From positions 1 through 64,000 of the forward strand of contig JAEDLK010000004.1 of assembly GCA_016295355.1 (NCBI GenBank): 64,000 nt of DNA, given 5' to 3'. The stretch is from Clostridiaceae bacterium (GTDB taxonomy: Bacteria > Bacillota > Clostridia > Oscillospirales > Acutalibacteraceae). Below, in pieces: positions 6,974 to 14,598 of the stretch (position 1 is the first letter of the stretch; every line of letters begins with the position of its first letter). Position numbers and translations under genes: made by a program. Below the pieces are notes generated by a model, which saw nothing but the letters and a program-made list of their open reading frames with translations, searched no databases and was not told the origin of the DNA.

Positions 6974-8921
6974 AAAACTGCAAATGCAATATGCCGCCGT
7001 TGCACCCGCTAAACCGGGCATGATGGGCGGAGGCCCTCAACGCTTCGGAATGCGCGGAGCCAAGGGCAAACCAAAAAATACCGGTGCCACAATCAAACGG
7101 TTGCTGACCTATATCGGACGCTTTAAGGGTCGACTAATCTCGGTGCTGTTTTGTATGATTGTCAGCACGGTTGCTTCCTTATGCGGGTCATATCTGTTGG
7201 CTCCCATCATTGACCGTATCACCCTGGCGGTCAAGCCGGATGCCGTCATCAGTATGAGTGCGACCGAACGCTTGGCTGACAGTGTGATCGAATCGGTGAC
7301 CCGTTGGCCGATGGTTCATTCCCTTGTGGAGGGCGGCACCTTTACACAGGTATCGGCCTATGTGTTGGTGGCATTGGCTATTCTTTTACTTGTGTACTTA
7401 ATCAATGTGGGATTTACCTATTTGCAAAGTCGTCTCATGCTGTCCGTCAGCCAAAACTCCATTGAGCAGATTCGCTTGGATTTGTTTCGCCGTTTGCAAA
7501 AACTGCCGGTTCGGTATTTTGACAGTCATCCTACCGGCGAGGTGATGAGTCGATTTACCAACGATGTGGACAACATTGATATGATGCTGAATAACTCGCT
7601 TGTGTCGCTTGTGTCGGGCGTCATCACCTTGGTCGGCACCTTTGTGTTTATGGTGACCACCAGTTGGATTTTAACTCTTGTGACGGTGGCTTTCATTCCG
7701 CTGTTCGCCAAGGGCGGAGCACTCATCGGGAAACATAGCTCCCAATACTATGCAGGACAGCAGACGGCACTTGGCGCTTTGAATGGATATATCGAGGAAA
7801 CCGTCAGCGGTCAAAAGGTGATCAATGTCTTTAATCATGAACAGGATTGTGTGGAGGAATTCGGTGCTTTAAACGACGATTTGCGTCAAAAACAGTTTAA
7901 GGCACAGTTCTTCGGTGGTATCATGGGGCCGGTGATGGGCAATATGAGCCAGGTTTCGTATGCTGTCACGGTCGGACTGGGCGGCGTGTTGATGTGCACC
8001 TCCGGCTTTACGCCCGGTGCGTTGACGGTTTTTGCCGGTTATTCGCGCCATTTTTCCCAGCCTATCAGCACCATTTCCATGCAAACTTCCACCATTTTCG
8101 CTGCCTTGGCCGGTGCCGAACGGGTCTTTAAGGTAATGGACATGGAGCCGGAAACGCCGGATGCACCTAATGCTTTGACCGATGAAATCAAGGGCGAAGT
8201 CGCTTTCCACGATGTAACCTTCGGCTATGTGCCTGAAAAAACGGTGTTGCATCATATCGACCTAACGGCTCATCCCGGACAGAAAATTGCCTTTGTCGGT
8301 TCAACGGGAGCCGGCAAAACCACCGTTACCAACCTCTTGAATCGATTTTATGACATTGAAGAGGGAACCATTACAATAGACGGCCATCCCATAAAGGCCT
8401 ACAGCCGAGATCATTTGCGTCGAAATATTGCTATGGTTTTGCAGGATACCCATTTGTTTACCGGTACCATTCGGGAAAACATCCGATATGGCCGGTTGGA
8501 CGCTACCGATGAGGAAGTCATACAGGCGGCCAAGGTTGCCGGAGCTCATTCTTTTATCATGCGATTATCGGACGGCTATGATACCGTGATTGAGGGAGAC
8601 GGAGCCAATCTATCCCAGGGTCAACGCCAGTTGTTAAATATTGCAAGGGCGGCTGTCAGTAAGGCACCGATTTTGGTGCTGGACGAGGCAACCAGTTCGG
8701 TGGATACCCGTACCGAACGCCATATTGAGCACGGTATGGATCGGTTGATGAATAACCGCACCACCTTTGTGATTGCTCACCGCTTATCCACTGTTCGCAA
8801 TGCCGATATCATTTTGGTGTTGGAGAACGGTGCGGTTTTGGAGCGAGGCAATCACGAGGAGTTGCTTGCCAAAAAAGGGCGCTATTATGAACTGTATACC
8901 GGGGCAGTCGAGTTGGATTGA
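6957..8921 (+). CDS. ABC exporter half-transporter with canonical Walker B (partner subunit)
   Basis: Second subunit of the heterodimeric exporter. After a Gly/Met/Pro-rich, basic N-terminal extension (about 1-45) come six membrane helices (about 50-385) and an ATPase domain. Motifs are Walker A GSTGAGKTT (448-456), Q496, Walker B with D576-E577 and H608, all catalytic. The signature motif is degenerate: LSQGQ (552-556) instead of LSGGQ. This complements the neighbour, which has a good signature but a dead Walker B, as in BmrD/YheH-type pairs. The ATG at 6957 follows AGGAAAGGGGG by 7 nt and overlaps the upstream gene by 17 nt. Confidence 0.92.
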   Translation: MARSLEKLQMQYAAVAPAKPGMMGGGPQRFGMRGAKGKPKNTGATIKRLLTYIGRFKGRLISVLFCMIVSTVASLCGSYLLAPIIDRITLAVKPDAVISMSATERLADSVIESVTRWPMVHSLVEGGTFTQVSAYVLVALAILLLVYLINVGFTYLQSRLMLSVSQNSIEQIRLDLFRRLQKLPVRYFDSHPTGEVMSRFTNDVDNIDMMLNNSLVSLVSGVITLVGTFVFMVTTSWILTLVTVAFIPLFAKGGALIGKHSSQYYAGQQTALGALNGYIEETVSGQKVINVFNHEQDCVEEFGALNDDLRQKQFKAQFFGGIMGPVMGNMSQVSYAVTVGLGGVLMCTSGFTPGALTVFAGYSRHFSQPISTISMQTSTIFAALAGAERVFKVMDMEPETPDAPNALTDEIKGEVAFHDVTFGYVPEKTVLHHIDLTAHPGQKIAFVGSTGAGKTTVTNLLNRFYDIEEGTITIDGHPIKAYSRDHLRRNIAMVLQDTHLFTGTIRENIRYGRLDATDEEVIQAAKVAGAHSFIMRLSDGYDTVIEGDGANLSQGQRQLLNIARAAVSKAPILVLDEATSSVDTRTERHIEHGMDRLMNNRTTFVIAHRLSTVRNADIILVLENGAVLERGNHEELLAKKGRYYELYTGAVELD

Positions 8922-8966
8922 TTCTGCCGCATAACACGGATTCGGTCTGCCAAGTAAGGGGATGCT

Positions 8967-9129
8967 ATGAAAAGATTTATTTGGTGTCGGCATGATGGAT
9001 ACGGCCGATTGTCTGTGGGGAACCATGGTCAGTTGTGAGCGATACTTAAACGGTATCGGCCTTGCAAATAGGCAAGTTGTGTTGGTGCACAGTTTGCTGA
9101 CGGCGGTGGCGCTGAGCCTTGATTGTTGA
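8967..9129 (+). pseudogene. Possible decayed small gene downstream of the exporter
   Basis: An ATG at 8967 has a good AAGGGG ribosome site 6 nt upstream but its frame closes after 23 codons. A single-base shift after MKRF leads into an open frame, readable from ATG 8992 to 9129, encoding 45 residues beginning MMDTADCLWGTMVSCER, with a short hydrophobic end. The combination of a good translation start and a protein-like continuation in the next frame suggests a gene broken by an indel. I do not recognise the family. It could also be chance. Confidence 0.25.
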
Positions 9130-9187
9130 TATGACCCCTTCGGCCTCTCAAAACAGAAGAAACACAAGGCTTATTGCTGCTTACCAA

Positions 9188-9216
9188 AACGCCTCTGACG
9201 GACAGTCAGAGGCGTT
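9188..9216. terminator. Convergent terminator hairpin after ABC exporter / GH3
   Basis: A 12-bp perfect stem, AACGCCTCTGAC with GTCAGAGGCGTT, and a 5-nt loop sit between the plus-strand exporter operon and the minus-strand GH3 gene. T-rich sequence follows weakly on both sides (GTTAT on plus, TTGG on minus), so it probably serves as a moderate bidirectional terminator. Confidence 0.6.
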
Positions 9217-9248
9217 GTTATCTAAAGTAACGGCCGGTTTTGCGGTGT

Positions 9249-11906
9249 TCAAGATTCTTTGATAAGGCGTAACCAGTTGAGGTTAATGCCCTGGTCTCGT
9301 TCTTGGGTTGTGATCAAAATTTTTAAGGTGTGCAAGCCTTCTTTGATGGCCACACCGGGCAAGGTCAGCGTGATCCAGTTTTGATACGCTTCTTTGACGG
9401 TCTGGTCGGGATCTGCATCGGGCAAATGGCATTCACCGACCTTAATATCATCCACAAACACTTCCAAATAAGAGGTGTTGTAGGGCGATGCGGCACGAAT
9501 TTGCAGTGTGTACTGTCCGTCCTGTTCGTTTGATACATCGTAGAGAACAAAGGCGTCATGACCGCCGTTATCCTTGCCGAGCGCGCACAGGTTGGTACCG
9601 CCGTCCGTGTCCTGGCAGGCTTCTTCACCGCAGCCGGTTGAGGAAACCGCCGTCAAATTTACAGCCTTGATCAAGGTGTCGTCCTGCAAATGAACAGTGC
9701 GTCCCATATCACCGTTCCTAAACCGCATGGTTTTGGTAACGGCCCACAAAATCGGCTCGACATTTCGCTCTATATCGGCTCTGGTCAGCGTGCCGAGGCG
9801 AACCTTTTCGGCGGTGAGATCCAGCTCTTCGGGGTATCCGTAGGGCATTTTGATGTTGTTGCCGGCTGAAATCTCACGCCAATGCCGTGACGGTACACGC
9901 CAATCGGTCATTACAGCGCCTTCAAAGCCCCACTCATCTCTTAAAACGCCCTGTAACAGATTATGGTTTTCGCAGGGGCGCAGGCCATTGACTAAGTTGT
10001 AAGAGGTCATAACAAAGGCCGGTTCGCCCTCCTTGACGGCGATTTCAAAACCCTTTAGATAAATTTCGCGAAAAGCCCGTTCACTTAATAGGCTGTCGCT
10101 GTAATAGCGGTTTGTCTCCTTGTTGTTACAGCAAAGATGCTTGATTGTGGCCAGCATACCGCTTTTTTGTACACCGCGCACATAAGCGGCGGCCGCCTTG
10201 CCGGAAATCAGCGGATCTTCCGAAAAATACTCAAAGTTTCGTCCGCAAAGTGGGTTGCGGTGGATGTTCAAGCCCGGCGCCAACAGAATATCAACACCGA
10301 TGGCCAGTCCTTCTCGGCCGATGAGATAGCCGGTCTTTTCCCAAACAGCTTCATCCCATGAGCTTGCCAATAACGAGGCACAGGGGAAACAGGTGGTGGG
10401 AGTACTGCGACGAATCCCGTTCGGACCGTCGCTTGTCTGTGCGTTGGGAACGCCGTATCGACGAAGATTGCCGATGCCGGCTGTGCCACGGGGGATGGAC
10501 GGCGGTTGGGCCGAGGACAAATCAATCAGCTCCCGGTCAGTCAACTGACTCATGAAGTCCTGCATGGTGGCCTTGCCGCTCGTCACATCCTGCAACATAA
10601 TCGGTTCTGTGAAGGCGGTCTTTACCTTTGCTGCAGCCGGCTTTTCAACCGGTGTCAGGCAGTAGGGGACGGTTTTGTCTACATCGCTCAAACGGCGGTC
10701 AAGGGAAGCAGACAGTTTAAGGCCGCATTCCTTCACAACGGTCAGTTCTTCTACGGTGTATTGACCGCAGTCGGTGATGTCCCGCACATTCTTGCCCACA
10801 AAAATTCGGTAGCTGCCCGGCTCCAGTACATAACAGCCGATGTGGCCGGTGGCGTTTTCGTCATCAAAGCAGGCCAGTGCCGTTTTTTTGAAAGATAGGG
10901 TCACGATTTGCGCTTCGCCCGGTTGCAGTTCGTGTGTCTTGGCGAAGCTCACAAGGCATAGGGAAGGCTTAAAGAGCCTTCCGTTCGGAGCGGAGGCGTA
11001 AACCTGCACAATTTCCCGACCCGCAAAGTGGCCGGTGTTTTTGACGGTTATTTGCACCGTTAAGTCGGTTGCGCTTTCAAATAAGTCCGGCGTTGACCAG
11101 GTAAAATCGGTGTAATTGAGCCCGTAGCCGAATGGGAATACAACCCTCTCCTTGGCCTCTTTGAAGGTTTCAAAATAGCGATATCCGACGAACAGATCAT
11201 CCTCATAACGAATGTGGCGATCGGATTCCGTAAAGCTGACGGTCGAGGGATAGTCCTCGCAATCGGCCCAGGTATCGGTCAGGCGTCCGCTCGGATAAGC
11301 GTCGCCGCACAATAGGTCGGCGCAGGCGTCGCCTCCCTCCATACCGGGGTACCAAATGACCATAACGGCGGCAATCTTTGTGCAGTGGTCTAAAAAGGAT
11401 AGGTCGGTGACGGCGGGTACATTTAACAAAATGATGATATGCCGAATGGAATCACAGACCTCTAATCTTTTTAGCAGAGCTTTTTCGTCGTCCGATAAAT
11501 AAAAGGAGCGGTCGGCATTTTGTGAGGGGCTTTTCGGACGGTCACTGCCTTCCTCAGAGAAACGGCCGATGGTGTAAACGACGGTTTCAGCTTCTATTCC
11601 GATGTCGTTGAGCACCTGGTCGGTGTAGGCTTCGGGAGAGCCGTCCATTTGCATGGCGGTTTTTGATAGCTTAATCTTTCCCAGTTCTTCCTTCTTTTTT
11701 AATCCGTCGGCTACGGTACGGGTGTAGGCTGTTTTCACAAACGCACTGCCGCCGCCGGTGCAATAGGTATTAAAGCAGGCGCGACCGATGGGTGCGATCG
11801 ATAAACCGATAGACAACGGCAGTATGCCGTCGTTTTTGAGTAATACCATACCGTCACGGGTTAACTGTCTGACCTCTTCGGGATTGGTGCTGAAGGTTTG
11901 ATTCAT
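9249..11906 (-). CDS. Glycoside hydrolase family 3 enzyme with permuted domains (beta-glucosidase-like)
   Basis: Predicted cytoplasmic exo-acting beta-glycosidase (no signal peptide), 885 residues. The domain order is reversed relative to the textbook enzyme. The GH3 C-terminal alpha/beta domain comes first (about 15-270, with GRFSEEGSDR at 114-123 and PFGYGLNYTDF at 258-268), then a fibronectin-III-like domain (about 285-375). The catalytic TIM barrel follows (about 450-735, SDGPNGIRR at 492-500, KH at 589-590, nucleophile D668 in VMTDW). A C-terminal beta-sandwich of CBM6-like appearance (about 780-885) ends the protein. Permuted GH3 enzymes are known from Ruminococcus and Butyrivibrio. The divergent AraC regulator probably controls it. 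Exact substrate (gluco-, xylo- or other) is not readable. Confidence 0.9.
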   Translation of the reverse strand: MNQTFSTNPEEVRQLTRDGMVLLKNDGILPLSIGLSIAPIGRACFNTYCTGGGSAFVKTAYTRTVADGLKKKEELGKIKLSKTAMQMDGSPEAYTDQVLNDIGIEAETVVYTIGRFSEEGSDRPKSPSQNADRSFYLSDDEKALLKRLEVCDSIRHIIILLNVPAVTDLSFLDHCTKIAAVMVIWYPGMEGGDACADLLCGDAYPSGRLTDTWADCEDYPSTVSFTESDRHIRYEDDLFVGYRYFETFKEAKERVVFPFGYGLNYTDFTWSTPDLFESATDLTVQITVKNTGHFAGREIVQVYASAPNGRLFKPSLCLVSFAKTHELQPGEAQIVTLSFKKTALACFDDENATGHIGCYVLEPGSYRIFVGKNVRDITDCGQYTVEELTVVKECGLKLSASLDRRLSDVDKTVPYCLTPVEKPAAAKVKTAFTEPIMLQDVTSGKATMQDFMSQLTDRELIDLSSAQPPSIPRGTAGIGNLRRYGVPNAQTSDGPNGIRRSTPTTCFPCASLLASSWDEAVWEKTGYLIGREGLAIGVDILLAPGLNIHRNPLCGRNFEYFSEDPLISGKAAAAYVRGVQKSGMLATIKHLCCNNKETNRYYSDSLLSERAFREIYLKGFEIAVKEGEPAFVMTSYNLVNGLRPCENHNLLQGVLRDEWGFEGAVMTDWRVPSRHWREISAGNNIKMPYGYPEELDLTAEKVRLGTLTRADIERNVEPILWAVTKTMRFRNGDMGRTVHLQDDTLIKAVNLTAVSSTGCGEEACQDTDGGTNLCALGKDNGGHDAFVLYDVSNEQDGQYTLQIRAASPYNTSYLEVFVDDIKVGECHLPDADPDQTVKEAYQNWITLTLPGVAIKEGLHTLKILITTQERDQGINLNWLRLIKES

Positions 11907-11933
11907 AGAATGACCGCCTTTCTGTTCGGCAAT

Positions 11934-11962
11934 TTGACAAGCCGTTGTTACACTGTTATAAT
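11934..11962 (+). promoter_or_regulatory. Promoter of the AraC regulator
   Basis: TTGACA (11934-11939), a 17-nt spacer and TATAAT (11957-11962) are both perfect sigma-A hexamers, giving a leader of about 70 nt before the regulator's ATG at 12038. The region is shared with the divergent GH3 gene (start at 11906), so a regulator bound here could act on both. Confidence 0.8.
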
Positions 11963-12037
11963 ACTCTTAAATTTCTTTGTATTCTTATTGAGATTCAGCA
12001 TAAAATTCTCAAATATTGTGGCTTTGGGGTAAAAAGC

Positions 12038-12844
12038 ATGAACGATGTTAGCTATGAATGGGCACGGGATAAAGGCAATATCTTCTTTTCCAAGGGCAGA
12101 AATGGTTCTGTCAGGTTGCATTTTCATCAAAGTATCGAAATTCTGTACGTCAGCGAGGGCTGCATGGATCTAACGGTTAATGCCGAGTCATTCTGTGTTA
12201 AGCCTGATGAGATGGTGTTTCTTGACCGTTACGATTATCACATGATTCAAAAGGATCAACACTACACCAAATATACCTTGATTTTTCCGCCGGATTGCAT
12301 TGGTGAAACCGAGCCGGAGGGCGGGTATGCTTTACCGTTGATTTTAAGGGATACCGACTATAACCGTCAACAGATTAAGCCGCTGCTGGACGGCTTTTTT
12401 GAAACGAAAGACAACAGCACACCGTTGATTTCCCGCAGCTACGCCGGATTGATTTTGGGAAAGCTGACGGCTTATTACGGTGCCGACAAGGAAAAGGTCT
12501 GTCCGGACAGGGCCTTGGTGGCGGAGATTTTGCAATATATCGAGTTGCATTACACAGAATCTGTGACGCTGGATTCGCTGTCAAAGCAGTTTGGCTACAG
12601 CAAGTATTATCTGTCCCGTTTGTTTAATGAACGGGTGACCGACAGCTTGTGCAATTATGTGCATATAGTACGCTTGCGTCATTTTGTGGAACAATACCGT
12701 AAAAAGCCGGATGGGAAAATCACCGATGTGGCTATGGACTGCGGTTTTCGTTCAATTTCTACCTTTTACCGTTGTTTTTTCGAGCAGTACGGCGTTCCGC
12801 CGAGACGGTATTTCCGGCAGACAAATCAGCAAAAAAACGGCTGA
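12038..12844 (+). CDS. AraC-family transcriptional regulator
   Basis: Sugar-responsive activator of the AraC/XylS family, 268 residues. The N-terminal part (about 20-110) has the look of a cupin sensor (FHQSIEILYVSEG, followed by FLDRYDYHMI). The C-terminal 100 residues carry two helix-turn-helix motifs, including LDSLSKQFGYSKYYLSRLFNE and the closing ITDVAMDCGFRSISTFYR. The ATG at 12038 is preferred over an upstream start at 11945 because that one would overlap the promoter -10; a TTGGGG lies about 9 nt before 12038. Its divergent neighbour is the GH3 glycosidase, the likely target. Confidence 0.9.
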   Translation: MNDVSYEWARDKGNIFFSKGRNGSVRLHFHQSIEILYVSEGCMDLTVNAESFCVKPDEMVFLDRYDYHMIQKDQHYTKYTLIFPPDCIGETEPEGGYALPLILRDTDYNRQQIKPLLDGFFETKDNSTPLISRSYAGLILGKLTAYYGADKEKVCPDRALVAEILQYIELHYTESVTLDSLSKQFGYSKYYLSRLFNERVTDSLCNYVHIVRLRHFVEQYRKKPDGKITDVAMDCGFRSISTFYRCFFEQYGVPPRRYFRQTNQQKNG

Positions 12845-12862
12845 TCACATCAGCCGTTTTTT
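12832..12862. terminator. Bidirectional intrinsic terminator between araC-type gene and ygjV-like gene
   Basis: A 14-bp A/T-flanked stem (AAAAAACGGCTGAT with its complement) ends in runs of T on both strands. It overlaps the stop codon of the upstream regulator and lies 3 nt from the stop of the convergent membrane-protein gene. Confidence 0.85.
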
Positions 12863-12865
12863 GGG

Positions 12866-13426
12866 TCATTCGGTCTCTTTCTTTTTGGTGCGCAAAGCGG
12901 GAAGGACATACAGTCGGAATAGTGCCACCAGAATGGAGCAGAGTGTAAAGACCTCGCAGGCCATACCGGCTATTGATCCGACAGAAAAATTGTAAATCAG
13001 CCAGCTTGTTGAGGTAAATAAAATGATGATGCGTAAAATCTTTGTGTTTTCTAAGCCGTAGGCAATGGTGGAAAGGATTTTTGAAACTATGATCAAAATG
13101 GTTTTATATCCGGACCAAGACACAAGTCCGCCTGCAATAAAAATTAGGCAGAAAATAATTTGTGTCTTTCGTGTGCTTTTGCCTTTTTTGACCTGTGCGG
13201 CAAACAGTTGATTGCGAACACAACCGATGATGTTCATGGTCATGCCGGTGTAAGCGCCTAAAAGCAAGTATTGAATAGCGAATAAGAATTCGTTTCCGTT
13301 ACGAAACAGCATGATTTTACCGTGTGTCCGGCATTGGAAGGAAATAACACTGGAAAGGATGCCCAAAACACCCAGTCCCTGCACCAGTATATCAAACCAG
13401 GGAAGATTCGATAGCATTTTTCTCAC
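12866..13426 (-). CDS. YgjV-family inner membrane protein
   Basis: Integral membrane protein of 186 residues with about five or six hydrophobic helices. It has the YgjV-family pattern near the N-terminus (LGVLGILSSVISFQCRTHGK) and the following LFRNGNEFLFAIQYLLLGAY segment. The family's biochemical role is not established to my knowledge. The C-terminus is basic (LRTKKKETE) and probably cytoplasmic. The gene is divergent from a DeoR regulator with a palindrome between them, so it may be that regulator's target. It ends at a shared terminator with the araC-type gene. Confidence 0.75.
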   Translation of the reverse strand: MRKMLSNLPWFDILVQGLGVLGILSSVISFQCRTHGKIMLFRNGNEFLFAIQYLLLGAYTGMTMNIIGCVRNQLFAAQVKKGKSTRKTQIIFCLIFIAGGLVSWSGYKTILIIVSKILSTIAYGLENTKILRIIILFTSTSWLIYNFSVGSIAGMACEVFTLCSILVALFRLYVLPALRTKKKETE

Positions 13427-13459
13427 CTTGCAATTATGATCATTTTATGTTACAGTGAC

Positions 13460-13527
13460 AGTATATCAAACAAACAAAACAAACGCAACAGATGTTCGAA
13501 ATGTTGAAATAAAACATTTTTTCGAAC
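13460..13527. promoter_or_regulatory. ygjV-like promoter and inverted-repeat operator next to deoR-type gene
   Basis: On the minus strand TTGCGT (13483-13488), a 17-nt spacer and TATACT (13460-13465) form the promoter of the ygjV-like gene. Next to it, GTTCGAAATGTT (13494-13505) and AACATTTTTTCGAAC (13513-13527) form an imperfect palindrome that ends just before the ribosome site of the DeoR gene. This is a likely operator for the DeoR protein, acting on both directions. Confidence 0.55.
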
Positions 13528-13540
13528 AAAGGAGACTGAC

Positions 13541-14236
13541 ATGAAGCTGACCGCCCGACAAAATGAAATTTTGCAAATATTAAAAGAAAAGGATAGAGTC
13601 TGCGTCAATGAACTGAAAGAAAAGCTATTTGTCAGCGATATGACGGTGCGACGCGACCTAAAGGTTTTGCAGGAGGAACGTCTCATCAAACGGTATCACG
13701 GTGGTGCCATTGCCGTGAAAAACCCCCACTTAATGCCAATGACCTTGCGACGGTATTGGCATGAGAACGAAAAACGGCAACTTGGGAAAATGGCCGAGAA
13801 GTATTTGTCGGATGATCAAATGGTGTTTTTGGATAGCTCTTCGACCTGTCTGTATGTGATTCCCTTTTTAAGGCAGCGTAAAAACATCAGCGTGGTCACC
13901 AACTCGGTGACGGTTGCCTTGACCGCCTCGGAAAACGGCATTCCCTGTACGCTGACGGGTGGCACTTTTTATGAGCCGGATATGTGCTTAATCGGCGAAG
14001 AGACAGTGGCTTATTTATCGACTGTACGACCCGATTTGGCCTTCTTTTCGGCACGGGGCTATGATGAAGAACACAAAATTTGCTATGACGACGACCTTCA
14101 CCAGGTTGCAGTTCGCCGTGCGGTTATTAAGAATGCCGTAATCAATATCTTTATGTTTGATCATAGCAAGAAGGGCATTACCGGCCCGTATATCGTTTGT
14201 GAACCCGAGAGAATCACAGAATTGATTGTTGTGTAA
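13541..14236 (+). CDS. DeoR-family transcriptional regulator
   Basis: Repressor of the DeoR/GlpR type, 231 residues. The N-terminal winged helix (about 1-58) has the family hallmark VSDMTVRRDLKVLQEERLIKRYHGGA. The rest is a DeoR sensor domain of the phosphosugar-isomerase fold (DSSSTC near 95-100, VVTNSV near 116, LTGGTFYEPD). Such regulators usually sense a sugar phosphate. AAGGAG lies 8 nt before the ATG. The target is not obvious: the divergent YgjV-like gene is the nearest candidate, and the serC-serA operon downstream has its own promoter. Confidence 0.9.
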   Translation: MKLTARQNEILQILKEKDRVCVNELKEKLFVSDMTVRRDLKVLQEERLIKRYHGGAIAVKNPHLMPMTLRRYWHENEKRQLGKMAEKYLSDDQMVFLDSSSTCLYVIPFLRQRKNISVVTNSVTVALTASENGIPCTLTGGTFYEPDMCLIGEETVAYLSTVRPDLAFFSARGYDEEHKICYDDDLHQVAVRRAVIKNAVINIFMFDHSKKGITGPYIVCEPERITELIVV

Positions 14237-14427
14237 GCCACATCTTGCGATGTGGCACATGGCATGCCACTGTCTGTTATAGTGGAATTTCACATCCCCG
14301 ATTGCCAATGCAATCGAGGCGGTATGTGTAAGGTCAGCGTAAGATGTACCGCTCAAGCGGCGGTTGTCGGAATTATGTCTGCCAAAGGCGGTCTGGTTGC
14401 ACTTTGCAAAACCAAACAGGGATTGCG
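14237..14427 (+). other. Gene-free, hairpin-rich transcribed region after the DeoR gene
   Basis: About 190 nt between the DeoR stop and an intrinsic terminator hold no convincing gene. They contain a chain of short stems: 14237-14244/14249-14256 (perfect 8 bp, loop TTGC), 14267-14271/14281-14285, an outer CACAT/ATGTG (14291-14295/14324-14328) enclosing a perfect 6-bp stem (14299-14304/14311-14316), and CCGC/GCGG (14349-14352/14357-14360). It could be a structured 3' UTR, a small RNA processed from the DeoR mRNA, or a decayed gene. A 68-codon open frame across it looks unlike a protein. Confidence 0.4.
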
Positions 14428-14456
14428 AGCCGTAAAAAAAACGGCTATTTCTTTTT
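14428..14456 (+). terminator. Intrinsic terminator after the DeoR transcript
   Basis: AGCCGT (14428-14433) pairs with ACGGCT (14441-14446) around a 7-A loop, followed by ATTTCTTTTT. Positioned about 190 nt after the DeoR stop and 80 nt before the serC promoter. Confidence 0.75.
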
Positions 14457-14535
14457 AATTGTTAAAATTATAACAATATAATTTATCTTTATGAAGTGGT
14501 TTTGCAAAAATATGTTAAAAGTGTGACAAAATAGG

Positions 14536-14563
14536 TTGACATTTGTAGAAAGCTTGCTATAAT
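14536..14563 (+). promoter_or_regulatory. Promoter of serC-serA
   Basis: TTGACA (14536-14541), a 16-nt spacer and TATAAT (14558-14563); both hexamers are perfect. The leader to the serC ATG at 14599 is only about 28 nt, so there is no room for a riboswitch or T-box. Confidence 0.8.
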
Positions 14564-14598
14564 AGTAGTATCACATTTGATGAGGGGATGACCAATCA

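Noticed and set aside
9121..9198. In-frame TGA at 9127 inside an otherwise open frame, possibly selenocysteine
   Set aside because: No SECIS-like hairpin is evident after it, the frame already needs another shift upstream, and it ends inside the terminator.
14339..14350. Identical 12-mer TAAGATGTACCG at 14339 and 37709, considered as a repeat element
   Set aside because: A 12-base match is expected many times by chance in 64 kb, and the flanks differ.
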